Below the pieces are notes generated by a model, which did not search any database, was not told the DNA's origin, and saw only the letters and a program-made list of their open reading frames with translations. Made by a program: the position numbers and the translations under genes. Positions 33,065 through 46,789 of a stretch of DNA of 64,000 bases are shown here, in pieces. Origin of the DNA: Acorus gramineus (Eukaryota; Streptophyta; Magnoliopsida; Acorales; Acoraceae); assembly GCA_030737835.1 (NCBI GenBank), contig CM060850.1:27935385-27999384 (forward strand), read 5' to 3'. How positions within the stretch are numbered: position 1 is the first letter of the stretch; the number at the start of each line of letters is the position of its first letter.

Positions 33065-36000
33065 TCAAATGTAGATGGGTTTGACATCATTAGGGCTGAA
33101 AATTATGGAGCAGGCCGGACATCGGCGTTGGCGGTGATTAACAGTTTTTTGTATGCATGCATGGCAGAACAGATGGTAACATTTCGCAATGACAACCTGG
33201 AAGTAAAAGAACAGGAGATGATGAGCAACAATTATAAAATATATGGAAAACCAGTCCCTCCCTTTCCCTAGAGTTTTCTCTACAAATGGGTAAAAATGAG
33301 TCCCAACATATATATGTGATGCCGTTGATTTTTATGCAATTTAGGCTTCACATTGAACGGTCTTCTTTTCTAGTATATTACATGGTACTGATAGAACTAA
33401 TAATGGATTTTATTCAATTTATCAGCATAAATAGAAACCAAAAAACAAAAAGTGATGATTCTTACCTGCTTCTCTCTTTCGCGGCACACACTGCATTTTA
33501 ATATAGCTTTGTATTCTCCAACTTCTTGTTCAAGTTTTTCAATGACTGAAGAACTCTCCCTGCGTTCTTGAAGATATGTCACCTTCCTTGTTACAGCCTC
33601 CAAATCTTCATCTAATCTCTTCTGGTCAAACCTGACAGGTTTAAAAAGCGATGAGTTTCACCCTTTGCAAGCATGTTAGTGATACCATGCATCGGTTGAA
33701 GCACAATTGCCTTACCTTTCATTCTCCAGTCCTATCTGCAAGTCTGAAACATTTATTCGGCTTGTCTCTGTCTTAGATTCTCCTTCATCCAATGCTTGCA
33801 TTAGTTGCTGAGATTCCTTATTTATGCTCATCAGTCTCCTTTTTGCACTCTCCAAAGAAACAGAAGCTCGCACCCCATCTTCTGTGAGTTTCCCAATTTG
33901 CTCTGACCAGATCTTTAACTGAATCCACACCATGCTCAAAGTAAATAACAAAAAAAGACACACAACAAACAATGCACTGTTGTTTTTTTTATTTCACTAA
34001 GACCTTTGAATGTCACCTGATCTTCCAATTGCATAACTTTCAAGTTGTACAAATCCAAAGATGCACTGGCCTGCTGCATTTCTTGGTGCATGGTCTGCAC
34101 TTCCATGTGAAGAGCATCAAGTAGCTGCCTATTCTTTGTACTTTCAAGAAAAAGCTGGAAGAAATTAATACAATCAGCAATTCTGTAGATACAGAAAAAT
34201 TTTAAAGGATACCAAGCTTATATCCAGTTTACCAACACACAACAGCCAAGGAATCAAAAAATAATGAGAGTGATGATTGGTACTAAGATCCAGCTTTCAC
34301 TGTAAAGTACTCATGATTAATCTTTTAAAAGGTCATGTCATACAAATAGAGACAAGAATACACACTAATTATTTGGAAAGTCACTTAACAGCAAAGATAA
34401 TGACAAAAGAATGAAGTTGCAGACAGCATGCACAGAAGAGCACCATATCCTATCAAGAAGATGTGCATATATACCATAAATTGATTCAAGTAGATGGGGT
34501 GGCATGAAATTCAGGAAGTTCCAATAGAAAATCTTCCCAAGTTAGATGATATGGCAAATCTCCGGCATCTCCCATTTAGGGGTGCAAATGCAAATGGTAA
34601 ATTTAAACCTACCTTGCTCGGCTCAGATTAAAAGTGCCTTTTGGAATAAACTTTCCTATCAAAAATTTCAATTAAACAGGGACCTTTTGCAGAAGTCAGT
34701 TTTCACAGGGGCACTACTGCTTGAAAGGAAAGGAGGCATATATGAGGTTAGGGGCCTTTTAGTAAATGCAATTGTTCAGAGGGATCAGGGATCAAAGTAC
34801 ATTTGACTAAAGCGAGGTGTCAGTTCTGATCACTCAGGAAGTAAGCACAAAGGCCTGGCAGTCTCCCACGTGCACATGCAGAGTTACAGTAATATCTGTA
34901 CAGATGGCTGGCAGAGAAGTTAAGTCCATCCTTCCTACCATGACCATTCTATAAATGGCCTAACATAGGACTCCTATTTTCATATTTATAGGGATGCAAT
35001 GAATCTGCTGATATACCCAAATTAGGACATGAAAAGCAATATATCTGGATGTGTTTTCTTTTTCTTTTTGTGAATGCTAGCAACAATTTCCAACCTGATA
35101 AATTAGAAGGATCCTCTGATTCAATTTGACGGAACCAAAACTAAAGCAACACCCCAATGGGATTACATCTGCATCAAATTTTGGCTGGGAACCAACCACA
35201 GAATCCTTCGCACCTTAACTTCCCACCAAAAGAAAGGAACAGAAACTAGGACAACTCAAATATTTGGAAATCTATCCAAGTGAAAAGTTTCTGGGATCAT
35301 TTTCAGCGTAAAACACCAAAAAAAAAAAAAACAAAGCATCGCAATTTAAAATGTATATGCATATATGGAACTTGGTACAATTTCTGAAGCCCTTGAACAT
35401 TTCTATACAAATTTGTATTTTGGCGAATTGTGGATGGGAAAGAGAGTTTCAGGCTTTGATAGATACAAATCTCTATAAGATAGTCAACTGATGGAAATGA
35501 CCATATGCATAAACTCAAAGGCCAATCGAAAGTGTTATATACATGGAAGGAAAGGTGACCTTGATATTGTAGTCATCTCCCTCTGTTACTTGCTGCAACA
35601 ACTGGCGATTTTGAGAATGCATATCTTCATAAGCTTGCCCAATAGTCTGCAGAGAATGCAAACCAGACAATTAAATTCATGGGAATTTCAAAATATTTCT
35701 TGTTTCCAATCAATGATAAAGATTAGAAATTGAAACCTCGATTTCAGACAAGTAAGCCTCCCCCTCTTCATGTTTAGATTTTAATTCTTCAGACAATCTA
35801 CATATATCCCTGGATCATAGTCACATGTGTCTATGACAAATTTTTCATGCTAAATAAGTTCAAAGATGCAAAAAAACTGTTATCGACAACAATTGTGAAA
35901 GGAGAGCAAATGATATCAGACATCCCAGATATTGGGAAGCAGAGATAGGTTATAATGTAACAACTCCATCCACATAACTACACAATTAAATAAATGGTGG

Positions 36001-39000
36001 CACTTACCTCTTTGAAACTTCCAATTTCTGCCTTAAGTCAGCAATCTCGGCCTCAGATGCTGCTAGCCTTTGTTGGGATATTGCTTCTGCTTCAATAGCT
36101 GCCTTGACACGCAGCTCCAAACTGTGTTCATCAAGACAATATTTAAGACTCTGAACCCTTGCCCATGCCTTGTATTCCAAGTCCCTTGATTCCATTACAT
36201 CCCTGCAAAAAAGACTTGTGAAGATAAATAGGAAATAGAATATAATGATGGCAAGAGAAATGCTTCGAGAGATATCATACCAAAGAGGTATTGAACAACA
36301 AAGAAAAATGACAAACAGGGTTAAATAGTTTGATCCACAGGAGACTGACAAAAATGATATGCCTAATGATGGAAGAAACTACCTAAGCCCGTATTTAAAA
36401 TTAATGGAGTGCAAGAATTTTCTGAAAGCAAGAAATAGAACTAATAATCAATCTAAGACTTCAACAAGTGATGAGAGTGAGGAATGGAGATCAAGATGAG
36501 AAAAGAAATTCATGAATTTATTTATCTTCATCTACTTAAATTTTTGGAGCTATAGTATTGATTTAAAGATAACAAAGTTAAAGGAACAAAGGTTAGAAAA
36601 GTCTGCATTAACATTACTAGTCTGATTCATTAAGACATTCATCAAAAACAAGAATGCAACATAGAATATACAATCGCTCAAGCACTGCAGTCATGTTAAG
36701 ATTGTGTTCAGAAAGAATAAGAAATCGTTACCTGGCATCAGTGGATTCACGTCTATACATATCTAAAAATAACTTCAACTCCATGTCAGTCTCTTCTAGA
36801 TCATGAACCTGAAACAAAAGTGGAAGTTAGTGAATCCTCCAATCAATCATATACCAGATTCAGGAAAATGAAGTTCATGTCAAAAGACAAATGCAAGTTT
36901 AAAGTCAACACTAATGAGGACACTAAAAAACCCTATCATGAAAATACATATATGTATATAGAGAGGGAGAAATTAATAAAATTCACATTAACCAGATCTC
37001 AAAGATACGACAATTCAAGATTTTAAAAAGTTAAAATCTTTTTCTAAGTCAGCGGGGATTCTGGACAACATATCTTTAACATGAAAAACCAAGTTTTTTT
37101 TTTAAAACCATACCCCCAGTATACCACCAACATGGGGGGACAGGAAGCCGCTTGTTGATGACAAAACACAATATTAGAGAACATGGCAACAACAAACTGA
37201 TTATTTAAAAAACAAAACCAGAAAGAAAATCACGTGACAAAAAAAAAAGGTGTGTAAGAGTCTCAATTATTGATTACCTCAAGACCACCTAGCCACTAGC
37301 TAGTAATTCAACATCCCGAGGAAAATGGGTTCCAAAAGTTTGGTCTTTCCACCAGCATGCAACATCACCCACACAGCAATACATCAATAAACACCCTTTG
37401 CCTTTGACTTCACATAAGCATATTTATTATTTGCTGATTAGGCCAGCCTATGGCATGAGACTTAGGTGAACCCAGCTTAGGATAAGGAAAGGTGCCTTGA
37501 ATTCGATACTGCTAATAATACTTATGTGTTTTCGGTGTATTGGCTAGGTATATGACATTGGTATTAGAACCCGATACACATCCCCAACTTGTATCCCTGA
37601 GGTGGGAAAGGGAGGGGGTTTGCCTCCTAATAAAAAACTACTTCGGGCTTTTAAAAAAAACAAAAACAAAAAAAAGTCAGAGCCACTAAAAATGAATAGG
37701 GGCTATAGGGGAAAAGACTACCTAATAAAAGTGATATCATTTACCCCCAGTTGATTCGCAGAAAACCAATCTACAGGGAGGAGATATTGGTTGATTTACT
37801 GTTTGGTTGTGATTTCTTTCTCAATTTGGATATTTTTGTCTTTTGATTTTCTTATTAGAATGTACATATTGTTTTGGATGGATGAACGGGAATAACTATA
37901 TAAGCCTTCCCTAGGTTTTAGTTATCAATGCCTTTCCTAACTTATCAAGTCACAGGTATTATAGTTTATCCATACTAAATAAACATGTTTTTTTCTGAGG
38001 ATTAAACTTAATCTTCTGAAAAATGGGGACTTAGAATGTATCATCCTTTACAATGGTTGTGGCCTTGTGGGAGCATAATGATGTCATGTACCAATTGTCC
38101 AACAGAGCATATGGGATATACCTTTCACACTACAAACACCTAAATTTTTTTGAAAATTTGACAAAGTATATAACATTTATCTTATTTATACTGGCCATTC
38201 AAGATTATCACGTGTAAGTGGGTTTACACAAAAAAAAAAAAGAGAGAGAGAGGGAGAGAGAGAGAGCCTCGTCCCAACATGTGGGCGTGTTGGTTTTGCT
38301 GACCAAAGTATGATCTAGAATGATTTGCAAATATATTTTACAATCTGCTCTCAATCATATTTCAACCCTAGAGAATGCGTATAATTTCCAAAGTTGTAAA
38401 AAGCGCTAGGCACCAGTAGGGTTGAGAAGGGACTAGGGATTAATCAACTAGACGAGAATTAATCAGAGATTAATTAATCATTTTTTAGAATAATAAATAT
38501 AAACATATACATATATTATATATATAATAATTTTAGACAACAAAATTATAACAAAGTAACATCAAAATAAAATTAATAATATAAGCATAATAGGAACAGC
38601 TTAAAAAAATTAGATATAAAATATATAAGATAACTTGATAGCTTATTAGCCAACTAGGGATTAAGCGGAAAAGCAGTTAGGCGATGCCGCAATTTGGATA
38701 GAGAATTAAGTTATTCTAAAGTTTTATGACTACTCACCCATGCTTGGTTAAAGAATAAGCCCGGAATAAATTGGAATTAGTCAGAATAACTTTATTGTGG
38801 ATGTTTAGATGACTAGAATAAATGAGAATCTGTATGGCAGAATTAACTAGTATAATATGGCATATGGATTACATCCACCCATTAAAATTAAGTTATTCTA
38901 AGTTATTCAAATCAAAAGAATATGTGGGCCCACTGACAAATAAACTGTCATCACCTCTTATAATCAATTGTCAAATCAACTGTCATCATTTTTTTACCTT

Positions 39001-42000
39001 TTCTAAATCCTTATCTACACTTTACATTTTATCCAAATAACAAAAACTTTATTATTACGTTTCCCAATGAAAATAAATCAAAACACAACCAAACACAAAA
39101 TTATTTTATCCTTATTTATACAAAAATAGTCATAAATCTCATAATAATTTAATTCTTGAACCAAACATAGACTTCGAGTATAAATAAGGATAAAATATTT
39201 TTTTGTTTGGGAGTGTTTTAATTTTTCTAATTAGGAAATATAATAATAAAGTTTATATTATTTGAATAAGGTGTAGATAAGAATTTATAAAATATAAAAA
39301 AATGATGACAGTTAATTTAATAGTTAATTTATAACGGTTGCTTTGATAGTGGACCCACATATTCTTTTAGTTTGAGCAACCTGGAATAACTTAATTCCAA
39401 GAATTGGCTAGAATCAATATACCATTTTATACCAGCTAACTCTAGCGTAAGATTCTCATTTATTGCAATCTTCCAAACACTCATTTTGAGACTATTCCAA
39501 CTAATTCCCACTTATTCCGATCCTATTCTCAAACCAAACGGGGGCTAAGCGTTAAGGGTTGGGCCAACCTAGGCCTAGGCGGAGAATTAATCGGGACCCA
39601 ATCAGAACTCAGAAGGGATTTTTAGAACATTGATAGTTATAGGAAGGCCAACTCACCCTCCATTTCTCGGCCAATACAGTTGACAAGTAACAAGCTTATC
39701 TTAAGTGGCATAGCATAAACTAAAGCAACATTACCTATCAACTCACTTAGATGAATTATAGAACCAGTGATCTAAAAATCGGGATTTAAGCAGGGATTAA
39801 ACAGGCTCCTAGGGGGAATTAGGCCTAGCCTGCCTCATCCAAGGAATTAAGTGGTTATTAAATGGGAATTAAGTGGAGTTTAATCTTATTGATTCATTTT
39901 TTCCTTACATTTACTTATTTATTTAACAATTATATGTAAACACATATATACGCAAATAAATACACATATACATAGATATACATACATACACATGTACACA
40001 TAATATGTATGTGTTTTTTATTATTAAAAAGTGGTCTCCCCAGAATCCCGCCTAGCCTCAAGGAGATGATTTGTATCACTCCCAATTTTTTTTCAAGTTA
40101 GAGCAAATGTGAAAGGCGAGCAAGTGCCTCAAGAAAAAGGAGGATCAAAATAAAAAAGAAAAAAAAATCACAACTCATATCGGCAACGGCACAGGCGTTA
40201 TGGCTCACTGGGGATCAAGTGATTTGCCGAGGGGGCTCCTTTTGTTTCGAAGAAGTGTAGGATTCGGATGAAAGGTTCGTGTCAGATGGGGTCAACAATG
40301 TGTGGGGGGCACTTCAGTTCGTTTTGAATGAGGAAAGTTAGTCATTAAAGATGGGCTTTGTCCCTTTTAATACGATTGGAGGAAGGCCTACCATTTTTTT
40401 CAAAAAAAGTTAGTCTTTAAGGAGTAATCTTGTATAGTTAGTGAGTCCGGAGAGCATGTAGTTGACGGCTTGTCTTCTTTGCTCCTTTTCATTCCTATTT
40501 TTTCTTTGCTGCTCTGCCTTGGGCTATGTACTCTAGTGAATGGCCTATCTTTTCCTCTAAAACCAAAAAAAAAAAAAAATCTTCCTAGCCGATTAAGTGC
40601 ATCTCCAATGGACATGTTAACTCACTAGTTAGTGTCAAATTTTTAAAAAACATGTAAAAATGATGCTCCAATGGAAGTGTTAAGGGCAAGCTAAATGTGA
40701 GCCCCGCCTGTCATATGTTAAGGGAAGTGTTAACTGTGGCTAATGCTTTAACCAACCAAATGTGGGCCCCACCATTTAAAATATTCAAAAAAATATTATT
40801 TTGGGTGGGTGAAGAGGTTTGAGTGGGTGGAGAGGTGGGCCCACTATTATTTTGGCTAGTTATTTAACTAGTCTATTGGAGTAACAACAATTAACTAAAT
40901 AATAATGTAGTAAATGAGTGTCTAGTTGAGTGATAAAGTGTTGACATGGCACTTTAACATCTTAGTTAACTAAAATGTTCATTGGAGATACTCTAATCAC
41001 TAGGCAGGCTGCCAGCTACCAAAGCAGCGCCTAACACTTGTTAGAACATTGTGTAGAACAATCCAAATTTCTTCTCCTTAAAATTCCCGAAATATGTTCC
41101 AAGTTCTCAACATCAGATACAACCTAGGGATTAGGGAATGAATATATGGCAATCCTAGGATATTATATCATGTGTCAAATTGTGGGTGATCCCACCCTGT
41201 GGGAGATTATGCAGTAACCCCCTTCCTCCCTCCCCTTCCTCCCTGAGGGACCTACCCGCTTCAAGTTAACTAAAATGCTCGCCTAAAATGGTAAGCTTCT
41301 GGAAAAACTGCAATCATCTCTCTTTCAATGACAGTATATGCATAGACAAATAATTCCAGTAAGTGAATAAGACAGATTATTAAATGGTGTAACACCAATA
41401 TGTGATAGACTGATAGTAAAGAAAACACAGCAATGATCTAGCATACAAACATACCACTCCCCGCAGTTTCCGTATTTCAGAAGCTTGTTCAACAGCTCTA
41501 CCAGATAAAGTTTCTAATTCAGTTGTCTGCAATATAAAATAATATTTAGTGCATTGTACAAAAAAAAAAAAAATACAAGTATAGCACAGATATAACAGTG
41601 AAACTCACCTTCCTATCCAAAATATTAGAGAGAGATTGTACTTCTGCTCGGAGAGAATGAATTTCTGAAGCAGAAGCCTTGCAATGATTTAGTTGGCTTT
41701 GTATGATCTCCATGTCTTTTGGAAATGATGACACCATTTCTTTAAACTCAGCAATTACCTCCCTTCTACCTAATTTTTTGAAAGAAAAGAATGATACTAG
41801 GAACTATAAATGAAACAGCAAATAACAAGCAAAAGGCAGATACAAGTCCTAGACTCATTACTTCATTTTACCTGGTTCTCTTAAAGCCTCCTCTAATCTC
41901 CTGTCAAGCTGTGTTTTCTCATCAATCTTCTTCTGCAACTCTCTCTCCATCTCATCTATTCGAGATTCGGCCATTACAATAGATCTTTGAGGAATATCAG

Positions 42001-45000
42001 CTAAATCAACCTTTATGTTCACTTCTTTTTCTTGCCACAAAAAACTATCTTTTTCCACCTAATATTCCGCAAATCAAATATATAATTAGCAATGCAGGTA
42101 CAAACATCCTGGCAGAAAATAAACAAAGGCTACACGCTTCTACCGACCCGATACAACCTGTAGTTTCTCCAAGATTTCCCGGCACTGGTTAACTTCTGTT
42201 CTTGATTTTTCAAGTTGCTCTCTCAGTAACAGATATGTCTTTGATGTAGTTATTTGTTTCACACTCTCCAGAGAGTTCTGAGAATCCGGTCATTAAAAAA
42301 TAGAGTAAGCAGAATGTTTAGAAATGATAATAACAAAAAAAAGGTAAGAATAGGAAAACCTGCAAAGCAGCCAACTTCTTTAAAATCTTTATCCTTTCAT
42401 CATATAGACTTTTAAGCTCTACCAGCCGATTTGAAGATAAATCCTGTTGAAGAAACCAAGTAATGAAAACTTTGTTACAGCATATAAGATCAAGAGTCGA
42501 GTAAGTTAATGAAAGATTACCGAAAACTCCTTGAGTGCACATTCCATGTTGTGGAAGTCTTTTTGCTTGGCCTTATCCTCTGCAACCTGTTTCTTGCCCA
42601 ATGCTGGAAAAGGAAAGACTGTTCCTTGTGCTGAATTCCTTTGTGCCTTAAGTGCTATGAGTTTATGATTGCTTTCTTCCAATTCCGCAAAAGTACTCTC
42701 CAATTCCACTTCATAAAATCACCAGAAAGGTTACTGTCGAGTTTTCTGAATGTTAAAATACAGATGACGAGGTATTAAAGTCCGCCATAGAAAGATTATC
42801 CCATGGTTGTGAAGAACATACCTGCCAAACGCTTAAGTTCAGCTTTGTTCTTTGTGTGTATGTCCCAAGAGCGCTGAAGATCATATAGGGATGATTTGTG
42901 CTTTGAAAAAAGATCATCCAATGAAAATCGTATTTCCTTGACTTCCACGACCAGGTTATTGGTTGCCTCCATCAACGAGCTTCTGGCCTCTATTAAGACA
43001 AATCAAAACAGAAAAGATAGCTATATTTAAGAAATGGAACAAAAACAATTCCTAAATAGAGCCGAAATACCTCCCCAGATTATTACCATTTTCCAGAAAT
43101 GACCCCCCAACAGTGCCACAAAATCCATCCCTTAAACGCCATAAACCATTTACGGAAGATTCTATATTTTGTAAAATGTTTTTTGTAGTCAAATTGGCAG
43201 TGTCCACGCCTTCCAACTGACTCAAGGGTGAACCTTCCGAGCTCTCTGTTGCACCTGTTTGCAGTAGTCTGCACAAGAAACTATCCTCTTTGGGGCATGA
43301 GGTTCCATCTGATTGCAAAGCCGAATGCAACATTTAGAGATTTAAATATATATATATATATAATTTATATTATGCAAAGCGCACAAATAACATGTAAAGC
43401 ATACTGCATAAAGACAGATGTAACTTGCAAAACACACGTAATTTGAAAAACAATACATTCAATAGATAATAGTACACCCGCTTCGCCATCAGCAATCCAC
43501 TTCTAAATCAATGAGGGAGGGTACAACTGATGGTCCCAGCTAAAGCGGAGTACTCCAAGGCCTAATTTAAATTACTCAAAAGGAAAATATAATGCACGTT
43601 CCATTAGAAAAATGCTCTTGTGCCATGAAAATAACACAATTTGGCAAATATTTACTTTCAATGGTTAAAAGCATTTCCATTTAAACAAATTTGATAATCC
43701 AGACCTGAATCCATGCACATGGATATATAAACATACATGATAGTACTGCCTTCCAAATATAAACAAAATTGGTAGGAACTAAAAAAAATACTCAAGGCAG
43801 TCCCCCTAAAGTCAATTGGAGAGAACTTCAAAATGCAGAAACTATGAACTATGATTCTTGTCACCAATATGGAATTTAATAAATCTCCAAGGGCAAAAAT
43901 CTGTAATATGGTCGATTCTGAAAACAGGAAAATATCGGAACAGTATAAAAATAATTCTAAAAATGCAAAATCAGCAATCCCTAAACCAAATTCAAAATCT
44001 CCTAATGAGCAAAGAGACATCAAGTCTAAATATTAAAAAGACTTCTATGTTTGACTTAAAGCATACTACTCGGCTTGTTGATTTTGTTATCAAATATATA
44101 ATTAAGTTGTAATGAAGAATAAAAACACTGATTTACTGATTTGAAATCAAATAAATAATACTTAACACAAATGAAGAATCAAGAAAAAATTGATCTAAAA
44201 AACTTAAGGCTCACTTAACTCAATTGTTTATAGAACATGAATTGGGTGTGTGGGTGGATGGGTGAGTGGGTGGATGTGAAAGAATGGCAGGGAGGGAAGG
44301 AGAGAAAGAGAGAACAAGAGGAATACCACAAATCGATGGAGACCTTGCGGGGGCAGTTTGAAAGGAAGAAGAGAAGTTTTGTGGTGACCTTTCGGAAGGA
44401 GGCGGTGGCTTTTAGGGGGGGTTTTTATTTGGGAGGGGTAGAGGAAGGGGTTTCTAGGGTTAGTGTGTGCTTTTTTGGGGCTATACAGATTTTGGGGAAG
44501 AAAATCAATGTTTGTCGAATGACTAAGAGAGGGAGAGAAATTTTCAAGATCATTTTTGGTTAAGGCATTGGAATTAATGTGTTTTACGCGTTTAATTCGT
44601 GAAGATACGAATCTTATCTTTTATGCGTTATTGATGCATTTTTTATTACTTTCTTTAACTAATAAGTGTTTAATACGCGCCTTCCTAAAAAAAGCACCGA
44701 ATTCAGTGCATGCCATCCAGATAACCCACTGAAAAAAAAAAATTGGAATTGTATAGTTGGGAGAAAGTAGACTGCACAATGAAGTCAAGTTACACTTCCA
44801 AATAACCTCCACAAAAGCGCCATAAAAGTAATACACAAGCCCATGAAAGCATTATCAATGTCAGAGTAAGATAAGTGGTGCAACAAATTTAATGACATAG
44901 AATGAAGATCATGTACGTCTCACAAGTAGTGAAGTCATAAATTAATCCTGTTTCAGCCCGTCTGATTAAGGATAACATGTTGATGAATCCAATCCAACTA

Positions 45001-46789
45001 TAGCAACTCTAAAGGAATCATGTCATCAATAGACACTTTTTTTGCAAAAGATGGGAGGACACCACCTGTAATTTTATTATTAACAGTTGTAAAACTCAAA
45101 AACAGAAAGGAAACTTCATGCCTAGCATCCACAATGGGATGACTTTCAAAATGGAAACAGAAAAAATACATAAATTCCAAACAGCCCTATACATGCAAGA
45201 ATACACTCCAGTCCTTATAAACTAAAACTAATGACTCATACAGTCCACATGAAACCCCTCGTCGTGCAAGTAAAATAAGGTAGCCCAAGTTTCTGCTTGC
45301 TCCAAGTCAAGAATAAAAACACGGAAATTTGAAGTTTAAAGTAAAGCAACAGATAATTTTAAGGAAAAAAAAAGGAAAAACGAAGTTCAAAGTAAAGTAT
45401 AACACCCTTCACTAATAACTAATAACTAATAACTACTACAGCAGTCTGACACCACTAACATTAGATGCTTTGATCTTCATATAATACACTTGGGCCAACA
45501 GAAATTCCCATTTTAAATAAAGACCTAATTCTTCCAAAAAAATGCAAAATAAGCAGACTTGCCTGAAGAGGCTGGTGAATTTTTTGCATTACATCGACCA
45601 TTTGCAGAGCCAAATGAGTTAGAAACAAGTCCTTCCACCTTCGCATTTAACTGTTGAAATGCCAAAGAGAAATTATAAGAACCTATTGACAGCACATGTT
45701 GCTTATCAAATGATGAGTAAATGATTAATTGATTGTATACCTCTTTCCAAAACCCATCAACCACTGTTAATGCATCACTGATAGCACACCCTTTTTCTTT
45801 CAGTTGACCATATTTAGTCTGCAGAGCGGCATGCTCAACCTTCTGAACTTCCAACTGCTGAAGAAGCTTTTGATTTTGGAATTGGAGAACAGTGGCATCC
45901 AGCTGCAAGAAAGATCACATAATTAGAACTAATCAATGTTGAGTAAACAAGTTTGACAGTATAGGAAACCAACGTGCCATTATAGCCACAGTAGAGGTCA
46001 TTAGTGAACAAGTACTACGTTATAGTGAAACCATACAGAGTCCTTGTATATGATTTTACAAAATCAATTAATACAATTTCCTTTTGAGCTCATCGTAAAC
46101 CACTGATTTTAGTTCGTTCATTAAAACCCAAGTTTTAATATCATCATATATCATTCTAGAAAGGAAATAAAGGCCACCCTTGCGTTCTCAAATAAAAAAA
46201 AAATCCTTCTTAATTTAAATTTGTCAACATTTAAAAACATGAAACTTCAGCTGCATCGACCCGAATCGAATGCTTTCTTTCTTTCTTTTCTCATACTGTA
46301 TGTGTCCCTTCCACAAGTAAAAGAAATGATATCAACAAACAATACAGAAGCCAACTGAAGTCCATAAACCATAAAATATGTAGCATCTGATGTTTATAAC
46401 ACACATAATAACACGATCAATGCGATACAAACCCTAAATGAGGAACTAAAAGAGGTAGCTTAAGACAACAATGACCCACATACCAAAACCCTAATTTCAC
46501 AAACCCAAAAAACACTGCCTCACCACCGCAACCTAACACGCACCGATCATCGGATACAAGAACGTCAAAAGAACAAACTTGCGCGTCTAGGGCAAACTAC
46601 GCAAAAACAAACCACCCGTATTAGGGTTCATGAAAGGAGTCAGCTTTTTTCAAAGGGAGGGGATCTCACCTTCTTGTCCTCCGAGCAGGGCACGATGAAG
46701 TGCTTCTTGGCGGCGGCGGCACCGGCGGCGGTGGGTGAGATGGAGCTGAAGTGGCGTCGCTTCCGATCGTGCTCGCCCGTGCTTTCCAT
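33065..46789 (-). CDS. HUB1: HUB1/BRE1-like E3 ligase for histone H2B monoubiquitination
   Basis: Nineteen exons, in transcription order: 46789-46670, 45902-45741, 45650-45563, 43308-43087, 42989-42822, 42708-42521, 42443-42360, 42277-42158, 42058-41872, 41769-41609, 41526-41455, 36808-36732, 36202-36008, 35809-35737, 35646-35560, 34154-34017, 33918-33716, 33631-33466 and 33196-33065. They join in frame to 880 aa (Arabidopsis HUB1 is 878). The N-terminus MESTGEHDRKRRHFSSISPT is diagnostic for HUB1 over HUB2. Long coiled coils follow, which pair with HUB2. The C-terminal C3HC4 RING has all ligands: C828, C831, C843, H845, C848, C851, C863 and C866; it ends FSPNDVKPIYI. The enzyme adds one ubiquitin to H2B in chromatin and acts in dormancy, flowering and defence. 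The RING is split by the last intron. Intron 3 begins with GC. Intron 11 is 4.65 kb and carries nested transposons. No disabling change was seen. Confidence 0.97.
38392..39640. mobile_element. MITE copy split by a nested element (HUB1 intron 11)
   Basis: The left part (38392 to about 38702) starts gttgtaaaaagcgctagg and contains aagggactagggattaatc and ataacaaagtaacatcaaa. The right part (about 39545-39640) contains aggcctaggcggagaattaa and ends tttttagaacattgatag. The uninterrupted relative at 51091-51455 has the same blocks in the same order without the roughly 840-bp centre, so this copy was split by a later insertion. Confidence 0.7.
38703..39544. mobile_element. Foldback MITE nested in an older element
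   Basis: About 840 bp with two long inverted arms. The left arm has ggaataaattggaattagtc, aatatgtgggcccac and aaactttattattacgtttc. The right arm has their complements: ccaactaattcccacttattcc, gtggacccacatattc and aatataataataaagttt. The outer tips near caaacgggggc resemble other elements here. Related copies are at 53797-54730 and 55675-56090. No coding capacity. Confidence 0.65.
40597..40993. mobile_element. PIF/Harbinger (Tourist-type) MITE, 397 bp
   Basis: The ends gtgcatctccaatgg and cattggagatactc are near-perfect inverted repeats of the common plant GAGCATCTCCAA type. They are flanked by TAA on both sides (40594-40596 and 40994-40996), the 3-bp duplication of PIF/Harbinger elements. 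No transposase. It lies in HUB1 intron 11. Confidence 0.8.

Noticed and set aside
40200..40575. Possible LINE 3' end with A tail in HUB1 intron 11
   Set aside because: The A run and odd composition are suggestive, but no reverse-transcriptase remnant or target duplication could be found.
44237..44563. 108-aa plus-strand frame in HUB1 intron 3
   Set aside because: GA-rich low complexity, inside an intron on the opposite strand, no family features.
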